Source: Planomicrobium sp. Y74 (lineage in GTDB: Bacteria; Bacillota; Bacilli; Bacillales_A; Planococcaceae). Taken from it: DNA of 64,000 bases. Position numbers and translations under genes: made by a program. Position 1 is the first letter of the stretch. The number at the start of each line of letters is the position of its first letter. Below are positions 44,398 through 54,080 of the stretch, in pieces. The notes beneath the pieces are model-generated. The model saw only the letters and a list, made by a program, of their open reading frames with translations. It was not told where the DNA came from and made no database searches. The stretch covers positions 332,134 through 396,133 of the forward strand of contig NZ_RCWH01000004.1 in the NCBI RefSeq assembly GCF_003668635.1. The letters are read 5' to 3'.

Positions 44398-46248
44398 TTA
44401 GTATTGTTTTTTAAAAAAGAACTTCTTGGAATACCATAACCCCGCAGCAAACAGCAACAGTGCAATATAGGCCGGGAAGATATGAATGAATGTTGTATAC
44501 CCTATCACATAATGGATGATGATGGCAGCGCTGAAAGCCGGGATTCCGCCGAGCATAAAGGTGTACCACACCCATTTCTGTCCTTGTTGAAATCCCCAGA
44601 GCGCGAGCATCAATACAAGTAAACCTACACTGATCAAAGCGCTGCCCAAACCTGCGCGGTCGTGGGCAATAACCGGGATCAACCGATCGTTTATGCCGGC
44701 TAATTGTTCCGGACTCATGCAAATATAAGCGATATCCGTTTGAACAAATACTCCGTTAACGCCGATAGTGGAAATGACAAGTCCGCCAGCGGCAAGAGCG
44801 GTACCGAGCGCTACAAAAGCCAGCTGCCCCCATAAACTTTTTTTCCATGCCCTGTGATTCGTCCTATTACTTGATGATGCGTGTTCAGTATGATTCTTAG
44901 TCATCAAATAGCCTTTCCAAAAAAACGGCAATAAGATTAACCATAAAATGCCGTGCAGCCAGTCAAAATAGCCGAATCCGAGAAACAGCAAAATTCCTAA
45001 AAACCCTAAGATGCCGGCAATATGAATCGCTCTTTTCGCCCATTGCAGCCCATACCGGACACCATGCCGCGCCAATTGCATATAGATGATTCCACCCGAT
45101 ATCATTGTTCCTGCGACCGTCATCCGGTCATGTTGCATAAAACGGTAAATATTTGGGTTAATCGCGATTAATTCTTCCCTCGTCATCTTCAAGAACGCTG
45201 CATCATATGGCAGGACAACAATAGTCATATTGACAATTAAAGCGGCAATACCGCCTATCAACATCAGAAACCCGAATAGCCAATGCCATATCCAACCGTT
45301 ATATGTATCCTTTACTGCAGTCTTTGTATCCAGCAAAGCTTCATTGATCCGTTTCGGCAATCCTGGCCCGGTAAAAACATAGCCGGCGGTCAACATTACC
45401 AAATCCACTCCTGCCCCAAATAAGGCCAGCGCATCTTTCGGTTCAGTGATGCCTCCGGAAACGATAATCGGAATCTTACTCCTGCTCCTGATTTCCGCTG
45501 CCTTCCCCATCAAACTGTTTGCCTGAGACAAGGGACATTCTAGCCCGACGCCAGTATCTTTTGCCTCTTCATCGACAATGACACCATCCAACCACTTGTT
45601 GGCCGTCAGCTTTCCGATAGCATAGTTATCCAATTCATCTAATGAGCACGCCACCAACAGAGGCTTATCTTTTAAAGAACCCTTCAATGACTGCCATTCA
45701 TCATCGCTATAATGACCTCTCACGATAAAGGCATCTCCGTAATCTGCCAACACCTGAGATAAAGTTAAAGTCTCATTGAAAGATTTCGTATTTCCAACCC
45801 GGATAAACACCGGTTTCTGAAATTCTTTCAGCTCTCGCAGCTTTGTCACAGTCTTTTCTATTCCCGGAGATTCCGGACTATAGGGAAAAACAAGATTATC
45901 TCTCGCATGAGTATATATTGGCACCCTATCTACTTCCGGAGTTGAGGTGACAGGGCCAACTTCTATAAAACCGAATCCCAAATGGCCGAATGCCTTGGTG
46001 CCAGTCAATTCAGGGTCGATTTTCCCGCTCAATCCAATCGGATTGGAAATTTTGAATCCGAAAAGTTCCGTTTCCAACTGGGCAGACGGATTGGTATGGC
46101 CGAGGTATTCGATTAGTTTGCTTCCGCCAGGGACAGTAGAAATCAGTGTCATGCCCTGGTGGATAAACTCTCTCCCGGCCTTCGCCGTAAAATGGGAGAG
46201 ACCTGGTTTAAAGACGGTATGGTAAGTCCAATCCGGCAAAGAAATCAC
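44398..46248 (-). CDS. Dihydroorotate dehydrogenase-like domain fused to a polytopic membrane domain
   Basis: 616 residues. Residues 1-300 follow class 2 PyrD: FGFKISNPIGLSGKIDPE, VEVGPVTSTP-type strand, and the FMN-phosphate motif SGGITEPKDALALFGAGVDLVMLTAGY. The usual PyrD catalytic segment is not evident (VIVDEEAKDTGVG in its place), so orotate synthesis is doubtful. Residues 305-616 hold seven or eight membrane helices with an internal repeat (TREELIAINPNIYRFMQHDRM; SPEQLAGINDRLIPVIAHDRA). Possibly a membrane flavo-oxidoreductase. No other pyr gene is near. Confidence 0.75.
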   Translation of the reverse strand: MISLPDWTYHTVFKPGLSHFTAKAGREFIHQGMTLISTVPGGSKLIEYLGHTNPSAQLETELFGFKISNPIGLSGKIDPELTGTKAFGHLGFGFIEVGPVTSTPEVDRVPIYTHARDNLVFPYSPESPGIEKTVTKLRELKEFQKPVFIRVGNTKSFNETLTLSQVLADYGDAFIVRGHYSDDEWQSLKGSLKDKPLLVACSLDELDNYAIGKLTANKWLDGVIVDEEAKDTGVGLECPLSQANSLMGKAAEIRSRSKIPIIVSGGITEPKDALALFGAGVDLVMLTAGYVFTGPGLPKRINEALLDTKTAVKDTYNGWIWHWLFGFLMLIGGIAALIVNMTIVVLPYDAAFLKMTREELIAINPNIYRFMQHDRMTVAGTMISGGIIYMQLARHGVRYGLQWAKRAIHIAGILGFLGILLFLGFGYFDWLHGILWLILLPFFWKGYLMTKNHTEHASSSNRTNHRAWKKSLWGQLAFVALGTALAAGGLVISTIGVNGVFVQTDIAYICMSPEQLAGINDRLIPVIAHDRAGLGSALISVGLLVLMLALWGFQQGQKWVWYTFMLGGIPAFSAAIIIHYVIGYTTFIHIFPAYIALLLFAAGLWYSKKFFFKKQY

Positions 46249-46372
46249 GTCCTCGAACTAGTATGCTTCTATTTTACATCTTAACTGCTTTAAGAGATAC
46301 AAGCCCATTAAGAAGAAACAGGCAGATTAGTGCGGCTCATTATCCTAAATTAAAAGAGGCGGTTTCCTGCTT

Positions 46373-46549
46373 TCAATATATCGGCTTCTCCACACAAACC
46401 CTTACCAGCTCCACCTGCTCCACAATGGCACGCAATCTAGATTGGTCGAGGTAATTAAAATGCTTATTGACCTGGCTTTAGACGTTGGCGTCACTCATTA
46501 TTTCGTATAGCGAAGTCCAGCCCGGTAAATCGGTGAAGAGAATCGTCAC
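46373..46549 (-). pseudogene. Probable gene remnant
   Basis: One minus-strand frame stays protein-like (ILFTDLPGWTSLYEIMSD; NKHFNYLDQSRLRAIVEQVE) but has an internal TAA and closes with TGA, and has no start with a ribosome site. I cannot name the parent gene. The rest of the 46249-46654 gap shows nothing else. Confidence 0.4.
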
Positions 46550-46623
46550 ATGAACGATGCCGTCTGCTGTCCGGCGCTAGGATTTCGGAAGAAAATAAAC
46601 CCCGGAACTCCTGCGTCGTGGAC

Positions 46624-46656
46624 AATAAAAAAGCTGATCCCATTTGGATTCAGCTT
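46624..46656 (-). terminator. Terminator after first VOC gene
   Basis: AAGCTGA / TCAGCTT stem followed by TTTTTTATTG on the minus strand; it abuts the stop codon. Confidence 0.8.
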
Positions 46657-47050
46657 AATCCCCCATTGATTCGAGGCTTTCATAAATTTCGAGCAAGTTA
46701 CCCGCAGGATCCCGGAAATGGGCCACTTTAATGCCCCAGCCATCCTGAACGGCCGGCTCGGTGATGAAGTCGATTTTCCTCTGAAGTTCCCGGTACTTTT
46801 CATCCACATTATCGACTTTGAAAATGAGCGCGGCTTTGTCTGACCGGCTCCGTAGCAAATGGTATTCCGCTCCAATTGCATCGGTCATTTGTTTCCGTTC
46901 AAACAAACCCAGTTTAACTCCCGCAAATTCAAAGTCCGCATAATTGGAATCTTCGTCTCCCCACGAAACAGTGAAACCCAAAACATTCCGGTAGAATAGA
47001 AAGCATTCCTTGTAATTGTCCACCAATAAGCGAATATGTGTCAGCTCCAA
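46655..47050 (-). CDS. VOC family (glyoxalase/bleomycin-resistance fold) protein
   Basis: 131 residues with two beta-alpha-beta-beta-beta modules: ELTHIRLLVDNYKECFLFYRNVLGF and VAHFRDPAGNLLEIYE. Metal-site residues His (THIRL) and Glu (LLEIYE) are present. Substrate unknown. TTG start seven bases after GGGAGG. The region just upstream repeats ATGGGAG(T/C)ACTTTA, giving three near-copies of the ribosome site. Confidence 0.87.
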   Translation of the reverse strand: MELTHIRLLVDNYKECFLFYRNVLGFTVSWGDEDSNYADFEFAGVKLGLFERKQMTDAIGAEYHLLRSRSDKAALIFKVDNVDEKYRELQRKIDFITEPAVQDGWGIKVAHFRDPAGNLLEIYESLESMGD

Positions 47051-47150
47051 ACAAATTCCTCCCATTAAAGTGCTCCCATAAAGTACTCCCATTGAAGCGA
47101 TTTACTTCCTCTCTCTTTCTCCAAAGCCTGCCGATAATCCTCTATCTGAA

Positions 47151-47184
47151 TAAAAACAGCTCCCGCAAAAATGGCAGGAGCTGT
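47151..47184 (-). terminator. Terminator after the alpha/beta hydrolase
   Basis: ACAGCTCC / GGAGCTGT stem then TTTTTATTC on the minus strand. Confidence 0.88.
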
Positions 47185-47218
47185 CTTAAACCATATTTCA
47201 CAACCGGTGCATCCATCA

Positions 47219-47968
47219 TTAGTGCAACTCTCTGGAATGTATTACTTGCGCCACCATCTTCTTAATCAATGAAGTTACGAGCGATGGATTGTCCAAATGA
47301 ATAGCATGGCCCGCGTCTTCAACCAACACATGTTCACTTTCCGAAGATAATCCTGCAAGCTCTTCCTGAAAGTTCAGCCATTCTCGCATGGACGCTGCCG
47401 TATGGTGAGGCTGATCGCCACCGGTTACTATCAGCAACGGAATGTTTCCCAGCCGTTTGCCGCGGACCTGGTCAAGGCTTTGCTCAAACTCTTCCAACGT
47501 CGATTCGACGGTAAACTGATTCAAATAATCCTCTCTCACTTCATCCGTGAACAATGGCACCATCTTCCGGTTCTGATCTTCGTGGCAGGAGTCCAGCAAG
47601 ATTACTCCTGCGATATCTTCAGGATAGAGATGGGCGAAAAGCCGGACGTTGACGCCGCCGAACGAGTGGCCAACCAATAAATACGGTGGCTTGGCCCCTG
47701 CGTGCTGAAGCAGCCCCCTTAAATTCCGGACAATTTGCAGGCTGTGCAAAGGTCCGGCACTTTTGCCGCTCTTTCCGACACCGGCACGGTCATAAAAGTA
47801 CATTTCCGTGGATCCTTCCAATTCTTTTCGGACCGGATCCCAGTTTTCCGAAGACCAGCCGTAGCCGGACTCAAAGATGACGATTGGTCCTTCACCCGTT
47901 CGACCCGTCCGCTCATAATATAGCTCTGTACCGTTTACCGTAATTTTATCGCCAACGCTTTTTTTCAA
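47219..47968 (-). CDS. Alpha/beta hydrolase
   Basis: 249 residues with the nucleophile elbow GHSFGG (Ser about residue 104), catalytic Asp likely in GGDQPHH or LLDSCHED region and His in DAGHAIHLDNP. No signal peptide. TTG start eight bases after GAGGGG. Substrate unknown. Next to a NUDIX gene with which it is probably co-transcribed. Confidence 0.87.
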   Translation of the reverse strand: MKKSVGDKITVNGTELYYERTGRTGEGPIVIFESGYGWSSENWDPVRKELEGSTEMYFYDRAGVGKSGKSAGPLHSLQIVRNLRGLLQHAGAKPPYLLVGHSFGGVNVRLFAHLYPEDIAGVILLDSCHEDQNRKMVPLFTDEVREDYLNQFTVESTLEEFEQSLDQVRGKRLGNIPLLIVTGGDQPHHTAASMREWLNFQEELAGLSSESEHVLVEDAGHAIHLDNPSLVTSLIKKMVAQVIHSRELH

Positions 47969-47985
47969 TCCAAGCACCCCTCTAT

Positions 47986-48501
47986 TCAACTGATCACAAC
48001 CGGCGGTGCATATTTTTCATTTATTTCATTTCCAATGAGTTCGGCAGTCGTGTAATCCAAAATCACCCCTTGGTCGTATGTAAACAGATGCTCCAATCCC
48101 ATCCTACCTTCCAGCACTGCCGGCAAATAAGCCCGTAAATTCGCTGCTACGCCCCGGTTGTCTTTATGAAGGATCCAGTCGGCCGGCTTCCAGTCCAGGA
48201 TGCCTTCCACTGTTCCCGCTGGCGTCTCAAGATGACTGCCTTCCGGCAAGTCCGCCGTGAAAAGATACATGCCTTCCTGGCCTTCTGTGCTTTTGAAAAT
48301 CACATTCCCGGCATATACGAGTTCTTTCAGCTGAACCCCTGTTTCTTCAAATGTTTCCCTGATGACACTTTCGAGCGGTGTTTCGCCGCTTTCTATCTTG
48401 CCGCCGACCCCGTTCCACGTGCCCATCTGCGGCTTTTTCAAGCGGTTCAGCAGCAGGAACTGATCCCCATTTCTGATCAAGCAAAGCGTATATTTCAGCA
48501 T
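47986..48501 (-). CDS. NUDIX hydrolase (MutT/8-oxo-dGTP type)
   Basis: 171 residues with a perfect Nudix box (GGKIESGETPLESVIRETFEETG) near residue 36. Opens MLKYTLCLIRNGDQFLLLNR, like MutT-type sanitising enzymes. ATG after GAGAGGA. Confidence 0.9.
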   Translation of the reverse strand: MLKYTLCLIRNGDQFLLLNRLKKPQMGTWNGVGGKIESGETPLESVIRETFEETGVQLKELVYAGNVIFKSTEGQEGMYLFTADLPEGSHLETPAGTVEGILDWKPADWILHKDNRGVAANLRAYLPAVLEGRMGLEHLFTYDQGVILDYTTAELIGNEINEKYAPPVVIS

Positions 48502-48557
48502 AATAAAAATCCTCTCATTTCCTAAGCAACTATTCCGCAGCGTCAGCCTATCCGGAT

Positions 48558-49022
48558 TTATTCCGATGCATACTTTTGATCCCATTCTTTCAGTGACATC
48601 TTTTCAAGCTTCTCTTCAGTATCCAAGCGCAGCGGCGCAATCAATTCAAGTGAGTTGCCATCAGGATCATGGAAGTAAACCGCCGCATGGGCATGTGCAT
48701 CATTTGCCAGGACCAACGGCTGCTCTTCGGGCGAAAAGCCGAAAGCCGTCCGTGCTTCGATCCCTCTTTGCTTCAGCCAGTCCCCTGCATTTCGGATATC
48801 TTCAAGCGATACATGAAAAGCGATGTGCCGAAGCGATGGATGATAAGGCGTGTCCACTTTCTCCGTTTCCCACAATCCCAGCCAGCTATGTCCTTTCTCC
48901 ATCCAGAAAAATGCGAGTTTATCTGTTTGATAAGCCAGTTCCAGGTCCAGCTTTTTATAAAACTCGATCGATTTCTCTAAATCACGTACCGGTAAATGAG
49001 CTTCATAAAGGCCTTTGATCAT
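48558..49022 (-). CDS. VOC family protein
   Basis: 154 residues: YEAHLPVRDLEKSIEFYKK start with metal-binding His, RHIAFHV strand and YFHDPDGNSLELIAPL with the Glu ligand. Overlaps the next gene upstream by four bases (ATGA), so it is coupled to it. Confidence 0.9.
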   Translation of the reverse strand: MIKGLYEAHLPVRDLEKSIEFYKKLDLELAYQTDKLAFFWMEKGHSWLGLWETEKVDTPYHPSLRHIAFHVSLEDIRNAGDWLKQRGIEARTAFGFSPEEQPLVLANDAHAHAAVYFHDPDGNSLELIAPLRLDTEEKLEKMSLKEWDQKYASE

Positions 49023-49507
49023 TTTTTCTCCTCCAGTATCTGTTGTAAAACCTTCAGTTTCTTCAAGTCTTTCTGATCGTTCTTGGTCCTTCTATAACCA
49101 TCTTCGGACGATTTTTTATAGACTTTGAAATAATCCACAGCATTCAACTCATAATATGCCGCGCGGTCCTCTTCGACTACAGCTAAATTTAAGTAATCAA
49201 TAGCTGCAAAGCTTTTTAAATCTTCTATAAATGAAAACCCAATTTGCATTTCGCCATTATGAAATTCATGTTCCCGTAAATCGATCAGTTCATACCCAAG
49301 TCGCTTCATCACTTTACACAACTCATCCCACCTGTCCTCCAGGAAAATGAGCGGAACCAGAATATCGATATCCTGCGGAGAAAAGTCCGTTCCTGTCGTT
49401 TTTGCCAATCCCAGAGACCCGTACAATACCGGCGTAATACGCAACTCATCATTTAATGCTTTACATATACTTGTGAATTCTCCATATAAGGCTGATGTTC
49501 TATTCAT
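49019..49507 (-). CDS. Nucleotidyltransferase-fold protein
   Basis: 162 residues with the polymerase-beta-type motif LYGSLGLAKTTG...DIDILVP (GS then DxD). C-terminal Lys-rich helices (RTKNDQKDLKKLKVLQQ). Could be an aminoglycoside-type or other small nucleotidyltransferase; substrate unknown. Confidence 0.78.
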   Translation of the reverse strand: MNRTSALYGEFTSICKALNDELRITPVLYGSLGLAKTTGTDFSPQDIDILVPLIFLEDRWDELCKVMKRLGYELIDLREHEFHNGEMQIGFSFIEDLKSFAAIDYLNLAVVEEDRAAYYELNAVDYFKVYKKSSEDGYRRTKNDQKDLKKLKVLQQILEEKK

Positions 49508-49531
49508 ATACCACTCCCATGTCCAAAATAA

Positions 49532-49984
49532 TTACACGTCAGTTATCTCCCAATAAACCATCTCTTCACTCTCAGCCACTTTTCTCATCCCGATTTTTTC
49601 GAGCACACGGATCGATTTATGGTTATCCACCAGTGTTTCCGCTTTGATCTTATGTATACCGTTCTGCTTCCATGCCCAGTCGACCAGAGCCGCAACCGCT
49701 TCTGTCACATATCCTTTGCCCCGGTATTCTTCCAGCAAACCATAGCCGATTTCCACCGAACCTTTATCGTCCGGGGCGCCTTTGAATCCAAGATCCCCGA
49801 TAATATTGTTGTCCGCTTTCAGCACCGCAAGCCATGGTCCCCAATAAAGAATGGCCGGATCTTCCGCCAATTGCTTCAGGTGATTTGAAACCTGAGGCCC
49901 GTTTTCGTAATGCTGTTCATTCAGCAATGCAATTACTTCTTCAGTGCAAGGGCTGACAATCAACCGTTCAGTTTCCAATTTCAT
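49532..49984 (-). CDS. GNAT N-acetyltransferase (RimJ/RimL type)
   Basis: 150 residues, opening METERLIVSP-like (MKLETERLIVSPC) and with the acetyl-CoA loop LLEEYRGKGYVTEAVAALVDWAW and NHKSIRVLEKIGMRKV. Overlaps the downstream end of the NUDIX gene by 17 bp. Confidence 0.9.
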   Translation of the reverse strand: MKLETERLIVSPCTEEVIALLNEQHYENGPQVSNHLKQLAEDPAILYWGPWLAVLKADNNIIGDLGFKGAPDDKGSVEIGYGLLEEYRGKGYVTEAVAALVDWAWKQNGIHKIKAETLVDNHKSIRVLEKIGMRKVAESEEMVYWEITDV

Positions 49985-50498
49985 TTCCCACAGTCACTCC
50001 ACTTTCCCTCTTGTTGTTCATTGCTTCCTTCAAGACTAACAACGCTACTTTATGATCTTCCATCACATGCGGCACTTCTTCCGGCTCCACCCAAATGCGC
50101 GTCAGGGTCTCGTGCTCCCGGAGGAACGGCAGGCATTCCGCAATGTCCATCCGGTAGAATAATTGATACCCGACACGCGGATATTTTCCGTTTTCCACGA
50201 ACTTCACGTTTTCTGTATGATCCACGCAAATTGCCCCGATATAGTTTATATCCCCTTTGACATAAGCCTCTTCATAAGCTTCGCGGTGCAACGTTTCTTC
50301 AGGGCTTTCCCCCTCTTCGATGTGGCCACCGGGAACATTGAACCCTCTGCCATCCACATGTACGAGCACAATTTTCCCTTCAAAAAAGCAGTAGCCATGC
50401 ACACTCGTCACAATATCAGCCGGTTCCATCTTTCTGTAAGGTTCCCAGCTGAGGCTGACTATATGTCCACCCCAATTCACATACGCCTGATTTTTCAT
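49968..50498 (-). CDS. NUDIX hydrolase
   Basis: 176 residues with Nudix box GGHIEEGESPEETLHREAYEEA near residue 57. Longer N-terminus than MutT, with VNWGGHIVSLSWEPYR. Substrate unknown; co-transcribed with the GNAT gene. Confidence 0.9.
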   Translation of the reverse strand: MKNQAYVNWGGHIVSLSWEPYRKMEPADIVTSVHGYCFFEGKIVLVHVDGRGFNVPGGHIEEGESPEETLHREAYEEAYVKGDINYIGAICVDHTENVKFVENGKYPRVGYQLFYRMDIAECLPFLREHETLTRIWVEPEEVPHVMEDHKVALLVLKEAMNNKRESGVTVGNEIGN

Positions 50499-50510
50499 GC
50501 TGCAGCTCCC

Positions 50511-50696
50511 CTATTCCTGTCTCGTCACTTTATCCGCCTTGGCAATACTGAAGAAAAGCACAATCAGCGCCATTAAAACCAGAGCAACCCAGTAACCGAT
50601 ATCATTCACCGCCAGCACAAATGCGCTTACACTCAATAAAACGGACAACACTAGCCCAAGCATTGTTCTGCCGTCTTTTAAAACTGCCCATTTCAT
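50511..50696 (-). CDS. Small two-helix membrane protein
   Basis: 61 residues with two hydrophobic helices (about 12-30 and 33-51), ending in a charged tail (AKADKVTRQE). Good ribosome site AGGAGGG. Function unknown. Confidence 0.6.
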   Translation of the reverse strand: MKWAVLKDGRTMLGLVLSVLLSVSAFVLAVNDIGYWVALVLMALIVLFFSIAKADKVTRQE

Positions 50697-51225
50697 CTAT
50701 AAAGCCCTCCTTTTTTACTTTAATCATACCATCTGAAAGCCCAGTAAAATACAAAAATACTGAATTTTACAATTCATAGACTGGTGTTCTTTGCTCAGTT
50801 TTACTTTAAATTTGAGCATAAAATAAGAAAAACTATATTTCATCCATGAAATAATCAATCCATTAAATGTAAATTTATCAGCCTGTTTTTAAAGAATCGA
50901 ATTTACTTTTTTATTAGAATCTCTTTTAAAATCCTTTCGTACTAACGTTAAGAGAGAGTTCTAGCTAATTATCTGTTTTTTATTATATAAAGATACAATA
51001 TATCAAAAATATATCAAGATATTATAATGAATTAACAAAACCATTACATGGGTTTAATTCGGAAAAATGGCATGCTACACTAATCAAGGTTTCAAAGATA
51101 AGTGACACGGATTATCAAATTATTAATATCCTATCAGACATTTTAGTTTTACCCATAAAATACGAGAATCACTATTCAACGATATGAATACCGTGAATTC
51201 CAGATAACTAAGGAGAAATAAAAAC
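50697..51225. other. Long AT-rich intergenic leader
   Basis: About 530 bp with no gene. It holds the divergent promoters of the small membrane protein and the LysM-NlpC/P60 gene. A weak SigA-like pair (TTTAAT, 17 bases, TACACT, 51052-51080) is the only candidate seen; the long 5' region may carry a regulator site but no known riboswitch pattern is evident. Confidence 0.5.
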
Positions 51226-51858
51226 ATGAAAAGAACTAAAAAAGCATTACTAACTTTCACTGCTACTATTGCCCTTTCAGCTGCTATCGCTGCGCCAACT
51301 AGCGCAGCTACTCACCAAGTAAAATCTGGAGATACACTTTGGCAAATCGCTCAGGATTATGGAACTACGGTTTCAAGCCTCCAAAGCATCAACGGCATTT
51401 CTGGCCATATGATCTATCCTGGCCAAACATTCCAGACAAGCGCAGGTTCTTCTGCAGCTTCAAGCAGCACGAAAGCGCCAAAAGTAACACAGGTAAGCAA
51501 CCCTACTTCTTCAATCGCATCTATTGCACAGCAATATATTGGAGTTCCATATGTATGGGGCGGATCAACACCGGCAGGATTTGACTGCAGCGGATTTATC
51601 GCCTATACACTGAACAAAGCTGGCCACAACGTAGCCCGCACAAGCGCAGCTGGTTACTACAACATGGCGACGAAAGTCAGCACTCCACAACAAGGAGATC
51701 TGGTTTTCTTCTCCGGAACGTATAAAGCAGGTATTTCCCACATCGGGATTTATGTCGGAAACGGCAAAATGGTTGCTGCCAATAACGGCGGAGTAGAAGT
51801 TGTCGACGTATTCGGCCCTTATTGGGGAGACCACTTCACTGGCTACGGCAGAATGTAA
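51226..51858 (+). CDS. LysM-NlpC/P60 D,L-endopeptidase
   Basis: 210 residues: signal peptide (cleavage near TSA-ATH, residue 28), one LysM domain (HQVKSGDTLWQIAQDYGTTVSSLQ), a Ser/Thr linker and an NlpC/P60 domain with Cys in DCSGFIAYTLNKAG and His in ISHIGIYVGNGKM. Like LytE/CwlS, it cuts gamma-D-Glu-mDAP bonds in the wall during growth. Ribosome site AAGGAG. Confidence 0.93.
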   Translation: MKRTKKALLTFTATIALSAAIAAPTSAATHQVKSGDTLWQIAQDYGTTVSSLQSINGISGHMIYPGQTFQTSAGSSAASSSTKAPKVTQVSNPTSSIASIAQQYIGVPYVWGGSTPAGFDCSGFIAYTLNKAGHNVARTSAAGYYNMATKVSTPQQGDLVFFSGTYKAGISHIGIYVGNGKMVAANNGGVEVVDVFGPYWGDHFTGYGRM

Positions 51859-51874
51859 TAAAATCAATAAACGA

Positions 51875-51914
51875 AACAGACCGGGATATAACTCCTGGTC
51901 TGTTTTTTTTTTTG
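51875..51914 (+). terminator. Terminator after the endopeptidase
   Basis: AACAGACC / GGTCTGTT stem followed by twelve T residues. Confidence 0.92.
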
Positions 51915-51933
51915 CGTTTTTAAATCTGAAAGC

Positions 51934-51965
51934 ACAAAAAAAGCCGGACCCCTAAGGATCCGGCT
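51934..51965 (-). terminator. Terminator after glmS
   Basis: AGCCGGA / TCCGGCT stem then TTTTTTTGTG on the minus strand, 15 bp after the glmS stop. Confidence 0.88.
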
Positions 51966-51980
51966 CTGCTTTATTATTCT

Positions 51981-53786
51981 CTATTCAACCGTAACGGATT
52001 TCGCCAGGTTACGCGGCTTATCAACGTCACAGTCTCTGTGAAGTGCTGCATAATAGCTGATCAGCTGCAACGGAATAACCGATACAAGCGGAGTCAACAG
52101 TTCGTGCACTGTCGGAAGAACGTGGCTGTCGCCGTCTTCGTTCAGGCCTTCCATTGAAATGATCATTGTGTTCGCTCCGCGCGCCGCTACTTCTTTGACG
52201 TTGCCGCGGATGTTCAAGTTGACGGATTCCTGTGTCGCAAGCGCGATAACAGGCGTGCCTTCTTCAATCAAAGCAATTGTACCGTGCTTCAATTCGCCGC
52301 CGGCAAAGCCTTCAGCCTGGATATAGGAAATTTCTTTCAACTTCAAGGCGCCTTCAAGACCGACGAAATAATCCATCAAACGGCCGATAAAGAAACAATT
52401 GCGAGTTGTAGAAAGGAATTCATAAGCCAATTGCTCGATTTCTTCTTTCATATCGACTTGCGCCTGGATGGCGTTCGCCACAATACCCATTTCCTGCACC
52501 AGGTCGAAACCAAGGTCGCGTCCGCGTGCTTCTGCTGTTACGGCTGCCAAAATCGCCAATACCGCCAATTGTGCTGTATAAGCTTTAGTGGACGCTACAG
52601 CGATTTCCGGGCCTGCATACAGTAATAGCGTATGGTCAGCTTCGCGTGACAAAGTCGATCCTGCAACGTTTGTAATGGTGAGTGACGGGTGGCCCAGTTC
52701 TTTGATGCGCACCAATACCTGGCGGCTGTCAGCCGTTTCACCCGACTGGGAAATAAAGATGAACAACGGTTTTTCGGAAAGAAGCGGCATGTTATAGCCG
52801 AATTCGCTCGCTACATGCACTTCCACTGGAATGCCCGCCATTTTCTCCAAATATTCCTTGCCGATCAAACCAGCGTGATAACTTGTGCCTGCTGCGATGA
52901 TGTACAAGCGGTCAGCTTCCTGCAAAGCATCAAGGATTTCAGGCTGGATCGTCAATTTCTCGTCCTCACCCTGGTAGGCCTGGATGATTTTGCGCATTAC
53001 TGCTGGCTGCTCATCGATTTCTTTCAGCATATAATGAGGGTAGGTGCCTTTGTCGATGTCGCTCATGTCGATTTCAGCAGTGAACGGTTCACGTTCCACT
53101 TTTTCACCTTCAAGCGTCAAAATATCCACGCTGTTTTTGCGGACAATCACGATTTCCTTGTCCATCAATTCAACGAACTGGTCTGTCACTTGCAGCATTG
53201 CCATAGCATCAGACGCCACAACATTGAAATCTTCTCCAAGGCCGACAAGCAACGGACTCTTATTTTTCGCAACGAAAATCGTTTGTGCTTCTTCAGCATC
53301 AAGCAATGCAATCGCATAAGAACCTTTCATCAATTTCAAGGCTTTGCTGAAAGCATCCTGCGTCGTCATGCCTTCGCCTTCAACAAATTTACCGATCAAT
53401 TGAACAATGATTTCCGTGTCCGTATCGGATTCCATTTCCACGTCAGCCAAATAATCGCGCTGCAGGTGGTGATAGTTTTCGATTACGCCGTTATGCACAA
53501 TCGTGAAACGGTCTGACGTATTCTGATGCGGGTGAGCGTTTACCTGACTCGGCTTGCCGTGCGTTGCCCAGCGTGTATGCCCGATTCCCGTATTGCCGGT
53601 AACGTCACCGTTAACAGCTCCGCGAAGGTCCGCAATGCGTCCTTTTTCCTTGAAAACTGTAATGCCGTCGCCGTTGCGCACAGCAATACCCGCTGAATCA
53701 TAGCCGCGGTATTCCAAACGCTCAAGGCCTTTCAATAGGATTTCTTTCGAATCTTTTTCTCCAATATACCCAACAATTCCACACAT
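51981..53786 (-). CDS. glmS: Glutamine-fructose-6-phosphate aminotransferase GlmS
   Basis: 601 residues. N-terminal Cys2 nucleophile (MCGIVGYIG), class II glutaminase domain with RWATHGKP and HNGVIENY, then two SIS sugar-isomerase domains ([16 protein letters not shown]) and the C-terminal LAKSVTVE end. Makes glucosamine-6-P for wall synthesis. Start at 53786 because the Cys must be residue 2; the upstream frame is the ribozyme leader. Ribosome site GGAGG. Confidence 0.98.
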   Translation of the reverse strand: MCGIVGYIGEKDSKEILLKGLERLEYRGYDSAGIAVRNGDGITVFKEKGRIADLRGAVNGDVTGNTGIGHTRWATHGKPSQVNAHPHQNTSDRFTIVHNGVIENYHHLQRDYLADVEMESDTDTEIIVQLIGKFVEGEGMTTQDAFSKALKLMKGSYAIALLDAEEAQTIFVAKNKSPLLVGLGEDFNVVASDAMAMLQVTDQFVELMDKEIVIVRKNSVDILTLEGEKVEREPFTAEIDMSDIDKGTYPHYMLKEIDEQPAVMRKIIQAYQGEDEKLTIQPEILDALQEADRLYIIAAGTSYHAGLIGKEYLEKMAGIPVEVHVASEFGYNMPLLSEKPLFIFISQSGETADSRQVLVRIKELGHPSLTITNVAGSTLSREADHTLLLYAGPEIAVASTKAYTAQLAVLAILAAVTAEARGRDLGFDLVQEMGIVANAIQAQVDMKEEIEQLAYEFLSTTRNCFFIGRLMDYFVGLEGALKLKEISYIQAEGFAGGELKHGTIALIEEGTPVIALATQESVNLNIRGNVKEVAARGANTMIISMEGLNEDGDSHVLPTVHELLTPLVSVIPLQLISYYAALHRDCDVDKPRNLAKSVTVE

Positions 53787-53854
53787 AATTATAGTTCCTC
53801 CAATTTTTTCAGTATCAAAATAAGCGTTCGCCATTTTGCGCGGACGCATTCTTG

Positions 53855-54016
53855 AGCCCATTCACCCTGTTGTACAGCTGATCACTCAGCTGCTTTGAAG
53901 ATGAACATAACGACCGGGCTTCACGGCCGGGAGGTATCCGCCGAAATCTCGATACTCCTCCTCCTCGTCTACTGGAAAATGACTTGTCCGTCCGATTTCT
54001 CCAGTACAGGCGCTTC
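53855..54016 (-). ncRNA. glmS ribozyme/riboswitch
   Basis: On the minus strand, GCGCC begins just downstream of the cleavage point (about 54014), then a paired element, GACGAGGAGGAGGAG, ATCGAGATTTCGGCGGATACC, CCCGG, a variable hairpin and CAGGGTGAATGGGC. These are the ordered conserved blocks of the glmS catalytic riboswitch, which self-cleaves with glucosamine-6-phosphate. It ends about 70 bp before the glmS start. Confidence 0.95.
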
Positions 54017-54080
54017 AACTAGTTTCCTTATACGCTTTACTACTATCCCCCTTTTTATGCGACCTTAAACAGGCTACTAT

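Noticed and set aside
46370..46400. A SigD-like promoter (TAAG-N15-GCCGATAT) on the minus strand
   Set aside because: It falls inside a decayed protein-coding frame and leads to no gene within reach; the -35 also deviates. Likely chance.
50697..51225. Riboswitch before the LysM-NlpC/P60 gene (such as the c-di-AMP type)
   Set aside because: I looked for the conserved blocks of the ydaO/yuaA class and did not find them; only AT-rich sequence is seen.
52284..53516. Long plus-strand open frames opposite glmS and opposite many flagellar genes
   Set aside because: They mirror strongly conserved minus-strand genes and lack ribosome sites; they reflect codon bias of the real genes.
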